Of a stretch of 64,000 bases of DNA, positions 8,257-16,372 are shown one piece after another. This stretch comes from Reichenbachiella agarivorans (GTDB taxonomy: Bacteria > Bacteroidota > Bacteroidia > Cytophagales > Cyclobacteriaceae). The stretch spans positions 3,007,501 to 3,071,500 of the forward strand of contig NZ_CP106679.1 in NCBI RefSeq assembly GCF_025502585.1. The letters run 5' to 3'. Positions within the stretch are counted from its first letter, which is position 1; every line of letters begins with the position of its first letter. The position numbers and the translations under genes are program-made. A model generated the notes under the pieces. It was not told the DNA's origin. It did not search any database and saw only the letters and a program-made list of their open reading frames with translations.

Positions 8257-8811
8257 ATGAAAAACGTATTATTTACACTGATACTTCTATCAGGTATGGT
8301 GACAGTGACTTTTGCTCAAACTTTCAGATCAATTGATAAGAGCCCAATGGATGTGGCTTATTTGCCTGATAATTTTGCCCATGACCGTTCGGGAAGTGAC
8401 AAAGCGATTGCCAAAATTTACTACAGTAGACCTCAAAAGAAAGGGAGAGAGATTTTCGGTAATGTAGTCGCGTATGATAAACTATGGAGAACAGGAGCCA
8501 ATGAAGCACCTGAACTGAAGGTTTATCAAGAGATAAAGATGGGAGGAAAGACCCTAGCTGCAGGTACTTATTCGCTATTTAGCATCCCTGGAGAAAAAGA
8601 ATGGACAATCATAGTGAGTACAGATTTAGATTATTGGGGTACGGCAGGCTATCAAGAGAAGTATGAGATTTTACGCGTAAAGGTGCCATCAAGTAAATTG
8701 TCTCAGGAAGTAGAAGCGTTTTCTATTCAGTTCAAAGAATTAGGAGACAATTCAGCAGAAATGAACTTGGCATGGGATAAAACAGTCGTTGCTGTTCCTG
8801 TACAGTATTAA
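8257..8811 (+). CDS. DUF2911 domain-containing exported protein
   Basis: 184 aa with a clear signal peptide (cleavage near TFAQ, residue 21). The body matches DUF2911, with KIYYSRPQKKGREIFG, LWRTGANEAPELKV, LAAGTYSLFSIPGE and WTIIVS. These proteins are exported in Bacteroidota and have no assigned function. It is transcribed divergently from the TetR operon and ends in a 12-base-stem hairpin at 8820-8846, so it is probably monocistronic. A TetR site in the shared intergenic region could affect it too. Confidence 0.88.
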   Translation: MKNVLFTLILLSGMVTVTFAQTFRSIDKSPMDVAYLPDNFAHDRSGSDKAIAKIYYSRPQKKGREIFGNVVAYDKLWRTGANEAPELKVYQEIKMGGKTLAAGTYSLFSIPGEKEWTIIVSTDLDYWGTAGYQEKYEILRVKVPSSKLSQEVEAFSIQFKELGDNSAEMNLAWDKTVVAVPVQY

Positions 8812-8819
8812 AACTATCT

Positions 8820-8846
8820 CTAGGTGTAGTTGATAACTACACCTAG
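8820..8846 (+). terminator. Terminator after the DUF2911 gene
   Basis: A perfect 12-base stem (CTAGGTGTAGTT and its complement) with a three-base loop, nine bases after the stop codon, followed by an AT-rich stretch. Confidence 0.75.
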
Positions 8847-8909
8847 TTATATCACATCTTATTTTCAAAATCCTTGCGTTCCTCAAAAGTAGTTGTGTTT
8901 TCTTCGGTG

Positions 8910-8987
8910 ATGTTTCTCTGTACCCCTGCGGGGAATGTGACGTACAACATCGGGATACGCTACAAAGGGTACAGGGCAGTCAGCTGA
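8910..8987 (+). pseudogene. 3' remnant of a Bcr/CflA MFS transporter gene
   Basis: 25 codons plus stop read MFLCTPAGNVTYNIGIRYK and then GYRAVS. The intact MFS gene upstream ends MFLCTLAGNVMYNIGMRQK and then AHVEVSGY. The first 46 bases (8909-8954 against 4668-4713) differ at only a few positions; after that the DNA differs while the protein still resembles the original. No longer reading frame continues upstream, so this is a tail without its gene. It marks the left edge of the GC-richer block and, with the intact copy, flanks the TetR operon as a direct repeat. Confidence 0.75.
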
Positions 8988-9202
8988 TGCTGGGCGATAT
9001 CGATCAGCGGTCTACTAGATAAGTGGCAGAGGCCAGTCTCTGTGTTTGGTCCTGTGCTCAGGAGGTAAAATGCATGAAACACGATTCCGGTTCATTCAGT
9101 TTCTTTCACAGTTCATTCTCAAAATTCTACAACTCACCCATTTCCATTATGTAATCATTGCCTGTCATTCGATGTTTGAGCTATCAAAATCAAACAAACC
9201 GA
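8988..9202 (+). other. TonB receptor upstream region with a possible leader ORF
   Basis: About 215 bases of leader DNA. It holds a 54-codon ORF starting at the ATG at 9070 and ending at 9234, overlapping the receptor start. The ORF is preceded by AGGAGGT at 9060-9066, an unusually strong Shine-Dalgarno match for this phylum. The peptide is not recognised. I found no riboswitch consensus here. Confidence 0.3.
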
Positions 9203-11359
9203 ATGAAAAATTCAATTCTAACCGCACTATTTAATCTACTCTGTATTCCCATCCTTTTGGGACAGATCACGGGACAGGTACATGACACGGATGGCGAGCC
9301 ATTGCCGGGCGTGAGTGTCTACATCATGGGGAGCTATGATGGCACTACCACGGATATAGAGGGCCGGTTCTCGTTTCGCACATATGAGGTAGGCGAGCAG
9401 ACTTTGGTCGCTAGTTTCATCGGGTACAAGACCCACGAGGAGATACTGACGATGGGCGAGTCACATCGCTTAGACATTCGTCTCAAAGAGGAAGTCAACC
9501 GCCTGTCAGGTGTCACCATCACGGCAGGGAGTTTTGAGGCGAGTGATGAGCAAAAGGCCACCGTACTCAAACCGCTGGATATTGCGATGACTGCTGGTGC
9601 AGGGGCGGATGTTTCAGGTGCACTCAATATGCTGCCCGGGACGACTACCAATGGGGAGACGGGACGTCTCTTTGTCCGAGGAGGTACAGCCAACGAGACT
9701 CAGGCCTTTGTCGATGGGATCTGGGTGAGCAACTTCTACACCACCACACCGAGCAACGTCCCTAGCCGGGGGCGATTCGATCCGTTTTTATTCAAAGGGA
9801 CATTCTTTAGTACTGGGGGCTACTCTGCGGAGTATGGACAGGCGCTGTCTTCTGTGCTTTCACTCAATTCGCTGGATCTGGCCGATGAGACGATCACCGA
9901 TATCAGTCTGATGTCGGTAGGAGGGGCTGTAGCCCATACGCAGCGTTGGGATCAGGGATCGGTGTATGCCAAGATAGAATACATGAATCTGGATCCCTAC
10001 ATGAACCTCGTCAAGCAGACGTACGATTGGAAGGATGGTTTCACGTCAGCCAATGGCACGTTTATGCTTCGACAGAAGATCAACAAACAAGACATGCTGA
10101 AGGTCTATGCCACCTATGACCGCAGTGGATTTCATGCCATCATCCCCAGTATCAACAACCCCGCGGGAGACGATACCAAAGTCCAAAACGACAACACTTA
10201 TCTCAATGCGACCTACAAGAAAGGCCTTGGGGATGCAGGCATGGCTTACTTTGGGGTATCCTATGGTCTATACCACCAAGATACCGACTACAATGCCATC
10301 CGGGTAGAAGGACAAAATGAGGCAGTGCATGCCAAGAGCTACTATACCACGGATATCGGGAGTTTGTCCCTCAAAGCAGGAGGGGAGATGATCCGCGCGG
10401 ACGAAAAGGAGGATACCCGATTGGCGGACAACTCAGCGTTTGATCGTGCCTATGACAATACTCAACTGGCGGGGTTTGTAGAAGGGGACTATTTCCTGAC
10501 ACAGGCACTGACGCTGCGTGCAGGTCTTCGCTATGCGCACTACTCGGTGTTTGAGGAGGGACAGTGGTCACCGCGTGTCTCGATGGCTTACAAGACAGGT
10601 GAATACTCGCAGGTCTCCGCAGCTTTTGGGCAGTTTCATCAGTTGCCGCAGCGTGACCTGATGCTCGCCGCGCAGGATTACATCCTGCCAGAGCAGGCGG
10701 ATCACTACATCCTCAGCTACCAGCGCATCAAAGAAGGTTTCACCTTCCGCGGGGAGCTGTACTACAAGACCTATGAGGATTTGGTGAAGTACGATGCGGA
10801 TGGTATTTACAACCCGACGACCTACACCAATTCGGGGGAGGGCTATGCGCGCGGGATCGACTTATTTTTTAGGGATGCCAAAACGATCAAGAATGCAGAC
10901 TACTGGGTATCGTACTCCTTCATAGACAGCAAGCGGGACTACCGCAACTATCCTCAGCAAGTGCGACCGGAGTTTGCGGCGATGCACAATGTGTCAGTGG
11001 TGTACAAGCATTTCATTCCTGTGATCCGTACGCAGATTGGTGCGACGTGGGACTTCAACAGTGGTCGCCCGTACAACGACCCCAACGAGGATGAATTCAA
11101 CAATCAGAAAACGAAGTACTATGCCAATTTGAGTTTCAACTTTGCCTTTTTGTACCGACCCCATGTCATTCTCTATGCATCTGCGACCAATCTGCTCGGC
11201 AGAGACAATGTCTTCGGTTATGACTATGCCGACACGCCAGATGCTAGCGGAGTGTACGATTCGCAAGCGATAGGCCAGCAGGCTAAGCGCTTCTTCTTCG
11301 TGGGCGTGTTTATCTCCCTGACCAAAGACAAGAAAACCAACCAACTAGAATATTTATAA
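9203..11359 (+). CDS. TonB-dependent receptor with carboxypeptidase-regulatory-like domain
   Basis: 718 aa from the ATG at 9203; a longer frame from 9158 has no good start. After a signal peptide (cleaved near ILLGQ) comes a CarboxypepD_reg-like domain (ITGQVHDTDGEPLPGVSV, about 20-105). The plug domain follows (LNMLPGTTTNGETGRLFVRGG, SAEYGQALSSV), then a beta-barrel ending in FFFVGVFISL. It imports an unknown ligand across the outer membrane using TonB energy. No SusD partner is present, which favours a siderophore, cofactor or metal over a glycan. The DNA is clearly GC-richer than the flanks. It forms one transcript with the DUF2141 and repeat-protein genes, followed by a LytS/LytTR pair. 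Confidence 0.9.
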   Translation: MKNSILTALFNLLCIPILLGQITGQVHDTDGEPLPGVSVYIMGSYDGTTTDIEGRFSFRTYEVGEQTLVASFIGYKTHEEILTMGESHRLDIRLKEEVNRLSGVTITAGSFEASDEQKATVLKPLDIAMTAGAGADVSGALNMLPGTTTNGETGRLFVRGGTANETQAFVDGIWVSNFYTTTPSNVPSRGRFDPFLFKGTFFSTGGYSAEYGQALSSVLSLNSLDLADETITDISLMSVGGAVAHTQRWDQGSVYAKIEYMNLDPYMNLVKQTYDWKDGFTSANGTFMLRQKINKQDMLKVYATYDRSGFHAIIPSINNPAGDDTKVQNDNTYLNATYKKGLGDAGMAYFGVSYGLYHQDTDYNAIRVEGQNEAVHAKSYYTTDIGSLSLKAGGEMIRADEKEDTRLADNSAFDRAYDNTQLAGFVEGDYFLTQALTLRAGLRYAHYSVFEEGQWSPRVSMAYKTGEYSQVSAAFGQFHQLPQRDLMLAAQDYILPEQADHYILSYQRIKEGFTFRGELYYKTYEDLVKYDADGIYNPTTYTNSGEGYARGIDLFFRDAKTIKNADYWVSYSFIDSKRDYRNYPQQVRPEFAAMHNVSVVYKHFIPVIRTQIGATWDFNSGRPYNDPNEDEFNNQKTKYYANLSFNFAFLYRPHVILYASATNLLGRDNVFGYDYADTPDASGVYDSQAIGQQAKRFFFVGVFISLTKDKKTNQLEYL

Positions 11360-11381
11360 ATCAACTTAAATCTTACAAATC

Positions 11382-11798
11382 ATGAAAAAACTATTCCTTA
11401 TCGCCATTTGTTTGTTGACCTGGACTGCTCAGGCAGGAGGCAACAAACACCAAGTGACCGTAGTGGTCAAAAATATCAAAGCCAGTACGGGTGAGATCAG
11501 AGCAGGCCTGTATGTCAGCGAATCGAGTTTCCTCAAAGAAGGAGTCTACGTCTCTCAAAAGGTAACGGGAAACGATGAACTGACACTGGTCTTTGACCAT
11601 GTAGAAGCTGGCGTCTATGCGGTCAGCATCTACCATGACGAAAACGCCAACGGTGAACTGGACACTTGGGTGTTTGGGATTCCTGCCGAACCCTATGGTT
11701 TCTCCAATGACGCCAAGGGCTCTTATGGCCCTCCAAGTTTCGCAGATGCGCAATTCGAGGTAGCGACTGATCAAAATATTACCATCACACTTCATTAA
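11382..11798 (+). CDS. DUF2141 family exported protein
   Basis: 138 aa with a signal peptide (cleaved near AQAGG, residue 19). The rest is a compact beta-sandwich-like domain with VYAVSIYHDENANGELDTW and FGIPAEPYGFSNDA, the DUF2141 signature. The function is unknown. It follows the TonB receptor by 22 bases and precedes the next gene by 20, so it probably works with the receptor in the envelope. Confidence 0.9.
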   Translation: MKKLFLIAICLLTWTAQAGGNKHQVTVVVKNIKASTGEIRAGLYVSESSFLKEGVYVSQKVTGNDELTLVFDHVEAGVYAVSIYHDENANGELDTWVFGIPAEPYGFSNDAKGSYGPPSFADAQFEVATDQNITITLH

Positions 11799-11818
11799 AA
11801 ACTAAAACATTCGAAATC

Positions 11819-12463
11819 ATGAAAACGATATTCACACTATTACTCGCAATTTGTTCCCTCACAGTATCAGCTGACAATGGAAAGTACGAAAAAGCCATGC
11901 TGGACAATATCCAGTCCATCTATACCGCTGCGTCTACAGCAGACCTAGACCGACTCACGAATACTTTTTCCCGGATAGGGGATGCCGAAAAGGACAAATG
12001 GGAGCCCTACTACTATGCGTCTTTGTCGCAGGTGTTCAAGGCATTTCGCATCAAGGATGCACAGGTGCAGGACAAGGTATTGGACGAGGCATTGGTGAGT
12101 TTGTCCAAGGCCGATGGTCTCAGTGAGAACAATTCGGAGATCAAGACCATGGAGGGATTCATCTACATGATCAAAATAGGCGTGGACCCTGGTACGAGAG
12201 GGCAGACGCTGTCTCCGAAAATTTATGGCTTGTTTACCAAAGCCATGCAATTGGATCCTAACAACCCAAGGGCGGTACTGTTTATGGGGCAGATGCAAAT
12301 GGGTACAGCGGAGTTTTTTGGACAGCCGCTGGATCAATCCTGTCAGTTGATCATGAAGTCACTGGAGATGTTTGATACGCAAGCGTCAAGCAATCCACTC
12401 GCGCCGACCTGGGGCAGCTATGGGCTCGAAGAGTGGACCAGTAAGTGCAACGGAGCAGAATAA
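11819..12463 (+). CDS. Exported TPR-like protein, unknown
   Basis: 214 aa with a signal peptide (cleaved near TVSADN, residue 20). It is mostly helical, with residues 25-205 resembling tetratricopeptide-type helical pairs (KWEPYYYASLSQVF, NNPRAVLFMGQMQMGT). No enzyme motif is visible. It is the third gene of the TonB/DUF2141 transcript. A periplasmic adaptor role for the receptor is a guess. Confidence 0.75.
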   Translation: MKTIFTLLLAICSLTVSADNGKYEKAMLDNIQSIYTAASTADLDRLTNTFSRIGDAEKDKWEPYYYASLSQVFKAFRIKDAQVQDKVLDEALVSLSKADGLSENNSEIKTMEGFIYMIKIGVDPGTRGQTLSPKIYGLFTKAMQLDPNNPRAVLFMGQMQMGTAEFFGQPLDQSCQLIMKSLEMFDTQASSNPLAPTWGSYGLEEWTSKCNGAE

Positions 12464-12485
12464 CCTTTGTTAGCGATTGGTATTT

Positions 12486-12545
12486 AGACCTTAGATTTTA
12501 GACAAAAACGGGAAGCCTGTTCGGTCTAAGGTCTAGCGTCTAGTG
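12486..12545. repeat. Intergenic TAGACTTTAGA-type repeat with inverted arms
   Basis: Inverted arms AGACCTTAGA (12486-12495) and TCTAAGGTCT (12525-12534) enclose a GGGAAGCC-containing loop. TAGATTTTAGACAAAAA (12492-12508) recurs exactly on the other strand at 52292-52308, and related strings occur at 20279-20300 and 41108-41125. It may act as a terminator here. Confidence 0.5.
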
Positions 12546-12620
12546 GTCTCAAGCCTTGATTTTTAACTCTTGGCTCTTGATTTTGTTATCTAAAGAGATT
12601 GATGATTAGATTTGTTTGAT

Positions 12621-13703
12621 ATGACGAATGAAAATGGCGGATGTGTCTCCCGTAGAGACAAATGGAAGAGACAGGTACGAATGCTTGTGGTGATTCCTGT
12701 TATTGGCAGTTTGATCATCTCTTACTTTTTCTGTCCCGATTGTTTGAGTGAGGGATATTATTCTCGATTCGCTACTTCTGTAATCATTTCTTATTGCTAC
12801 TGGATAGGCATGTCATTGGGTAATAGTTTTTTGGTGGATAGTTTGGATCGTTATTTCAGTTGGTTGCACAAGCCCGTCGAGCGTACGATTTCTTCTTTGT
12901 TAGTAATGATTTTTTATACCGTTTTGGTGGCATTTGTGATGAATTACTTCATTGTAGAGTACCTGATTGGAAAGGATTTTTGGGAGACTTTCAAAGGAGG
13001 GCATCTCAATGGAAGTATTACCAGCACTGTGATCATTGCCTTGTTTATATCCATGTTTTTTCATGCCAGAGGTTTCTTTGTTTCTTGGAAAGATGCCGCT
13101 GTGCAAAATGAGAGACTCAACACCGAAAATGCCACATCCAAACTAGAAACGCTGAAGAGCCAAGTCAATCCACATTTTCTGTTCAACAGCCTCAATGCGT
13201 TGAGTTCTCTGGTGTACGACGACCAAAAAAAGGCAGTAGATTTTATTCAAAAGCTATCAGAAGTCTATCGCTACGTACTCCAAAATCAGAGCAATGAACT
13301 GGTCTCTTTGAGGGAGGAGTTGCAGTTTGTCAAGGCCTTTGTCTATCTCAATGAGATTCGCTTTGGGAAGAATTTTGCCGTGACTATTACCAGTATGGAT
13401 CAAATGGCTGGCGAAGATCATGTGCCTCCGCTGGCATTACAGATGCTTGTCGAGAACTGTATCAAGCACAACGAGATTTCCAAAGAAAGGCCCTTGTCGA
13501 TACAGATAGACTATCGCTCAGACTCTGTCCTCGTGTCCAATAACCTGAATCCGATACAGCAAGAAAAGCCCGATTCGACGGGACTCGGGTTGAAAAACAT
13601 CACTTCGCGCTATAGCTACCTTAGCGATCGTGCAGTCAAAGTCACCACTGATCAAAGTAAGTTCACAGTCGAGATACCTATCATCAAACTAGAGACCTCA
13701 TGA
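12621..13703 (+). CDS. LytS-type sensor histidine kinase
   Basis: 360 aa from the ATG at 12621. About four membrane segments occupy residues 15-150, then a short coiled region and the His_kinase (PF06580) box LKSQVNPHFLFNSLN with phospho-His185. The ATP-binding part has ALQMLVENCIKHN and TGLGLKNITSRY. Its stop overlaps the start of the LytTR regulator (ATGA), so the two are a couple. It follows the TonB receptor genes after a hairpin and may sense the receptor's ligand or the envelope state; that link is inferred from position only. Confidence 0.9.
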   Translation: MTNENGGCVSRRDKWKRQVRMLVVIPVIGSLIISYFFCPDCLSEGYYSRFATSVIISYCYWIGMSLGNSFLVDSLDRYFSWLHKPVERTISSLLVMIFYTVLVAFVMNYFIVEYLIGKDFWETFKGGHLNGSITSTVIIALFISMFFHARGFFVSWKDAAVQNERLNTENATSKLETLKSQVNPHFLFNSLNALSSLVYDDQKKAVDFIQKLSEVYRYVLQNQSNELVSLREELQFVKAFVYLNEIRFGKNFAVTITSMDQMAGEDHVPPLALQMLVENCIKHNEISKERPLSIQIDYRSDSVLVSNNLNPIQQEKPDSTGLGLKNITSRYSYLSDRAVKVTTDQSKFTVEIPIIKLETS

Positions 13704-14455
13704 ATGTACTCATTGTAGAAGACGAGGGGATCGCTGCGGATCGTTTGGCGAGACTGCTCGGAGAGCTCCAGCCAGACCTCCGGGTACTGGAAGTGCTGGA
13801 TACCGTCAAGTCTGCTGTGGCTTGGTTGCGATCCAACCAGAGCCCTGATCTACTGTTCTTTGATATTCATCTTGCCGATGGGTCTAGCTTTGAGATCTTC
13901 GAACAGATCAGTGTGAGTTGCCCAGTGATATTTACCACGGCTTATGATCAGTATGCAATCAAGGCATTTGAGGTCAATAGCATTGATTATTTGCTCAAGC
14001 CCATTGAAGTAGAGAAACTTGAAAGGGCTTTGCTGAAATATGATGCATTGCAAAATGCTTCTCCGCAAATTGACCTTTCACAATTGCAGCAGATGCTAGG
14101 CCAACCTCTCAAGAGTTATAAGGAGCGTTTTGTCGTTAAGGTCGGAGAGCACATCAAGGCCATTCAGACCGAAGCGATCGCTTGTCTGTATAGCGTGGAA
14201 GGGAGTACGTATTTGCAAACCGAGGAAGGAAAGAAATTCATCATTGATTTTACACTGGATCAATTGGCCGATCTGCTCGATCCGAGTGTTTTTTTTCGGA
14301 TCAACCGCAAATACATTGTCAAGATCTCGGCTATTCAAGATATTGTCACCTACTCAAATAGTCGATTAAAAATTGTACTCCCTAGTTTGGATCACAATGA
14401 ATTAATAGTGTCTCGTGAAAGAGTGGGGGAATTTAAATCTTGGTTGGATAGCTAA
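13700..14455 (+). CDS. LytTR-type response regulator
   Basis: 251 aa. The receiver domain has E7/D8, phospho-acceptor D55 (FFDIHLADG), TTAYDQYAIKAFEVNS and K104 (LLKPI). The LytTR DNA-binding domain covers about 145-250 (ACLYSVEGSTYLQTEEGK, FFRINRKYIVKISAI). It is translationally coupled to the LytS-type kinase. The last codons (VGEFKSWLDS) are echoed at 18287-18322 as QVGEFKSWLDR plus stop, so the next two genes are flanked by a direct repeat of this gene's 3' end. Confidence 0.92.
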   Translation: MNVLIVEDEGIAADRLARLLGELQPDLRVLEVLDTVKSAVAWLRSNQSPDLLFFDIHLADGSSFEIFEQISVSCPVIFTTAYDQYAIKAFEVNSIDYLLKPIEVEKLERALLKYDALQNASPQIDLSQLQQMLGQPLKSYKERFVVKVGEHIKAIQTEAIACLYSVEGSTYLQTEEGKKFIIDFTLDQLADLLDPSVFFRINRKYIVKISAIQDIVTYSNSRLKIVLPSLDHNELIVSRERVGEFKSWLDS

Positions 14456-14804
14456 CTCAAAGTTCTTGTAGTTTTTAGAGGGATGATTGTTCGTATTGTT
14501 ATTTTATTAATTCATATCAGATGTTTCTAATTGTATTCATGCTCGATAGTAGGGAAGGCTAGAATATGTCATAGAGGAAATAAAGCTGTTTATTAGGATA
14601 TTTTAGTGTTATTTTTTGAGATTTTGTATTCCTGTGAATTCAGTTAGTTGTACAGTAGCGGATGCTAAAGCACATAGTATTAACACACTATTAGTAGGGT
14701 CACTAGAACTAGTGATTTTGTTAATAGTTTCATCTATTTACCGTCATTTTTAAACAATAGTACGGTTGTTAATTTGTGTCATTAGAAACCTAAAAAATTA
14801 AAAA
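14456..14804. other. 349-base AT-rich intergenic region
   Basis: No ORF is supported. It contains the palindrome TCACTAG-AA-CTAGTGA at 14700-14715, a possible regulator site about 90 bases before the next gene, and TTAATTTG at about 14769-14776, one mismatch from the Bacteroidota -7 element TAnnTTTG. The AT-rich composition starts abruptly after the LytTR gene. Confidence 0.45.
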
Positions 14805-16367
14805 ATGAAACTTTTTAACAATTTGATTTTGTCCTTGTGTGCAGCAATAATTTGCGGTGCATTGTTCTTGAACTGTGAAGGTGAAATGGGAGATGTTGGG
14901 CCTGCAGGTGAAAATGGTGTAGATGGTACAGATGGATTAGATGGTAAGGATGGAGAAGATGGTGAAGACTTGATTGGAGATATGATTCCGTTGGCTTATT
15001 CTAACACGCCAGCCTCTATTTTGAAGCTAGCGGCTGGATTTGAGAGTTTAGACATTGAAGTTCTTTTGTCTTCTGAAGACAAACTCCCATCAGCTCCTAA
15101 TTTTGTCTATGGTTCTATGGCCGATGGAGCAGGGCTCTTGGCTGAAGACAATGGTACTTTCACATTGATCAACAATATTGAGAATGATTACGCAATAGCG
15201 AGAATTATTCTTGATAAAAACCTAAGACCTTTAAAGGGAGAGTATATTCTTGATGGAGTTGCTACTGCATTGACAGCTCAGTGCTCAGGATCAATGATTA
15301 CTCCTGAGGAGCATGGGTTCGGGCCATTATACCTCTCTGGTGGAGAGTGGGGAGGAGCATCCAAAGGGGTGTTTGTAACTGACCCATACAAAGATGTGGC
15401 TGAGGCTTCTGTAGCAACTATGTTGCCTGTCATGGGGCAATGGTCTACAGAAAATGCTGTTGCAATTGGAAAGGATGCTTATCCTGGCAAAACGGTAGTT
15501 TTTATCGGTGATGACGAGAGCAATGATAGTGAGCCATCAGGTCAGCTAGGAATGTATGTAGGTAACTCAGGTGATCTCGAAGGAGGAAAATTGTATGGTC
15601 TCAAAGTGACAGCTGATGGGGTGTCATATGAGATGGACATGGTAGAGGGAACATCATACAGCATGGAATTTGTAGAGTTGACAGAGACCAATATCGATTT
15701 GCTAGATGCAGAGGCTAAAACTAAAGGTGTAATGGGCTTTTCTAGACTAGAAGATATCGACTGGAGAAGAGGATCAGCAGCTAATAATAGAGAGATATAT
15801 TTTGCAGTAACTGGCCGAAATAAAGTAGGTCTATTGGATAAAGGGTCACTTACAGGTAGAGTTTACAAAGTGGTATTGAATGATACTGATCCTACAGCGG
15901 CAGGTACGATTACATGTGTACTGGATGGGGATGTAGTAGGTGGTGTAGCCGAAGAGTTTCATAGCCCAGATAATATTGTGGTGACTGAGAATTATGCTTA
16001 TATCCAAGAGGATCCAAATGGTGTTGTAAGTAGCTATCCAAATAAAGCAGCAGCGGATCACTTTGCGAGAATATATCAATACAACTTGAATACCAAAGAA
16101 CTCAAAGTAGTGCTTGAGTGTGATCAGGTCACGGCAGAGGCGTTTGGTTATGGTACTACTGCTAATACTTGGGAAATCACAGGGATGATTGATGTGACAG
16201 ATATTGTAGGCAGTACAGAGTCTACCTTCCTTGTGATGACACAAAATCACGGATGGGAGAGAAGCAATGGTTTGCCATTTACGGATCCTACGGCTAGACC
16301 AGATGATTTCAATGGTTCTGCTAAAGAAGGCAGTGTGTTGTTCGCTATTAGAGGATTGGAAAGATAA
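14805..16367 (+). CDS. Lipoprotein with collagen-like repeat and PhoX (DUF839)-like domain
   Basis: 520 aa. The lipoprotein signal ends at LFLNC (Cys24). Nine G-X-Y triplets follow directly (29-55, GDVGPAGENG and onwards), a short collagen-like stalk. The remaining residues resemble the PhoX/DUF839 beta-propeller fold, with FSRLEDIDW, REIYFAVTGRN, SPDNIVVTENYAYIQEDPNG and a C-terminal LFAIRGLER. PhoX enzymes are calcium/iron-dependent alkaline phosphatases; I cannot place all the metal ligands, so phosphatase activity is uncertain. The gene is followed after five bases by a cytochrome c peroxidase-like lipoprotein, and the pair is probably one transcript acting at the cell surface. Confidence 0.7.
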   Translation: MKLFNNLILSLCAAIICGALFLNCEGEMGDVGPAGENGVDGTDGLDGKDGEDGEDLIGDMIPLAYSNTPASILKLAAGFESLDIEVLLSSEDKLPSAPNFVYGSMADGAGLLAEDNGTFTLINNIENDYAIARIILDKNLRPLKGEYILDGVATALTAQCSGSMITPEEHGFGPLYLSGGEWGGASKGVFVTDPYKDVAEASVATMLPVMGQWSTENAVAIGKDAYPGKTVVFIGDDESNDSEPSGQLGMYVGNSGDLEGGKLYGLKVTADGVSYEMDMVEGTSYSMEFVELTETNIDLLDAEAKTKGVMGFSRLEDIDWRRGSAANNREIYFAVTGRNKVGLLDKGSLTGRVYKVVLNDTDPTAAGTITCVLDGDVVGGVAEEFHSPDNIVVTENYAYIQEDPNGVVSSYPNKAAADHFARIYQYNLNTKELKVVLECDQVTAEAFGYGTTANTWEITGMIDVTDIVGSTESTFLVMTQNHGWERSNGLPFTDPTARPDDFNGSAKEGSVLFAIRGLER

Positions 16368-16372
16368 TATTG

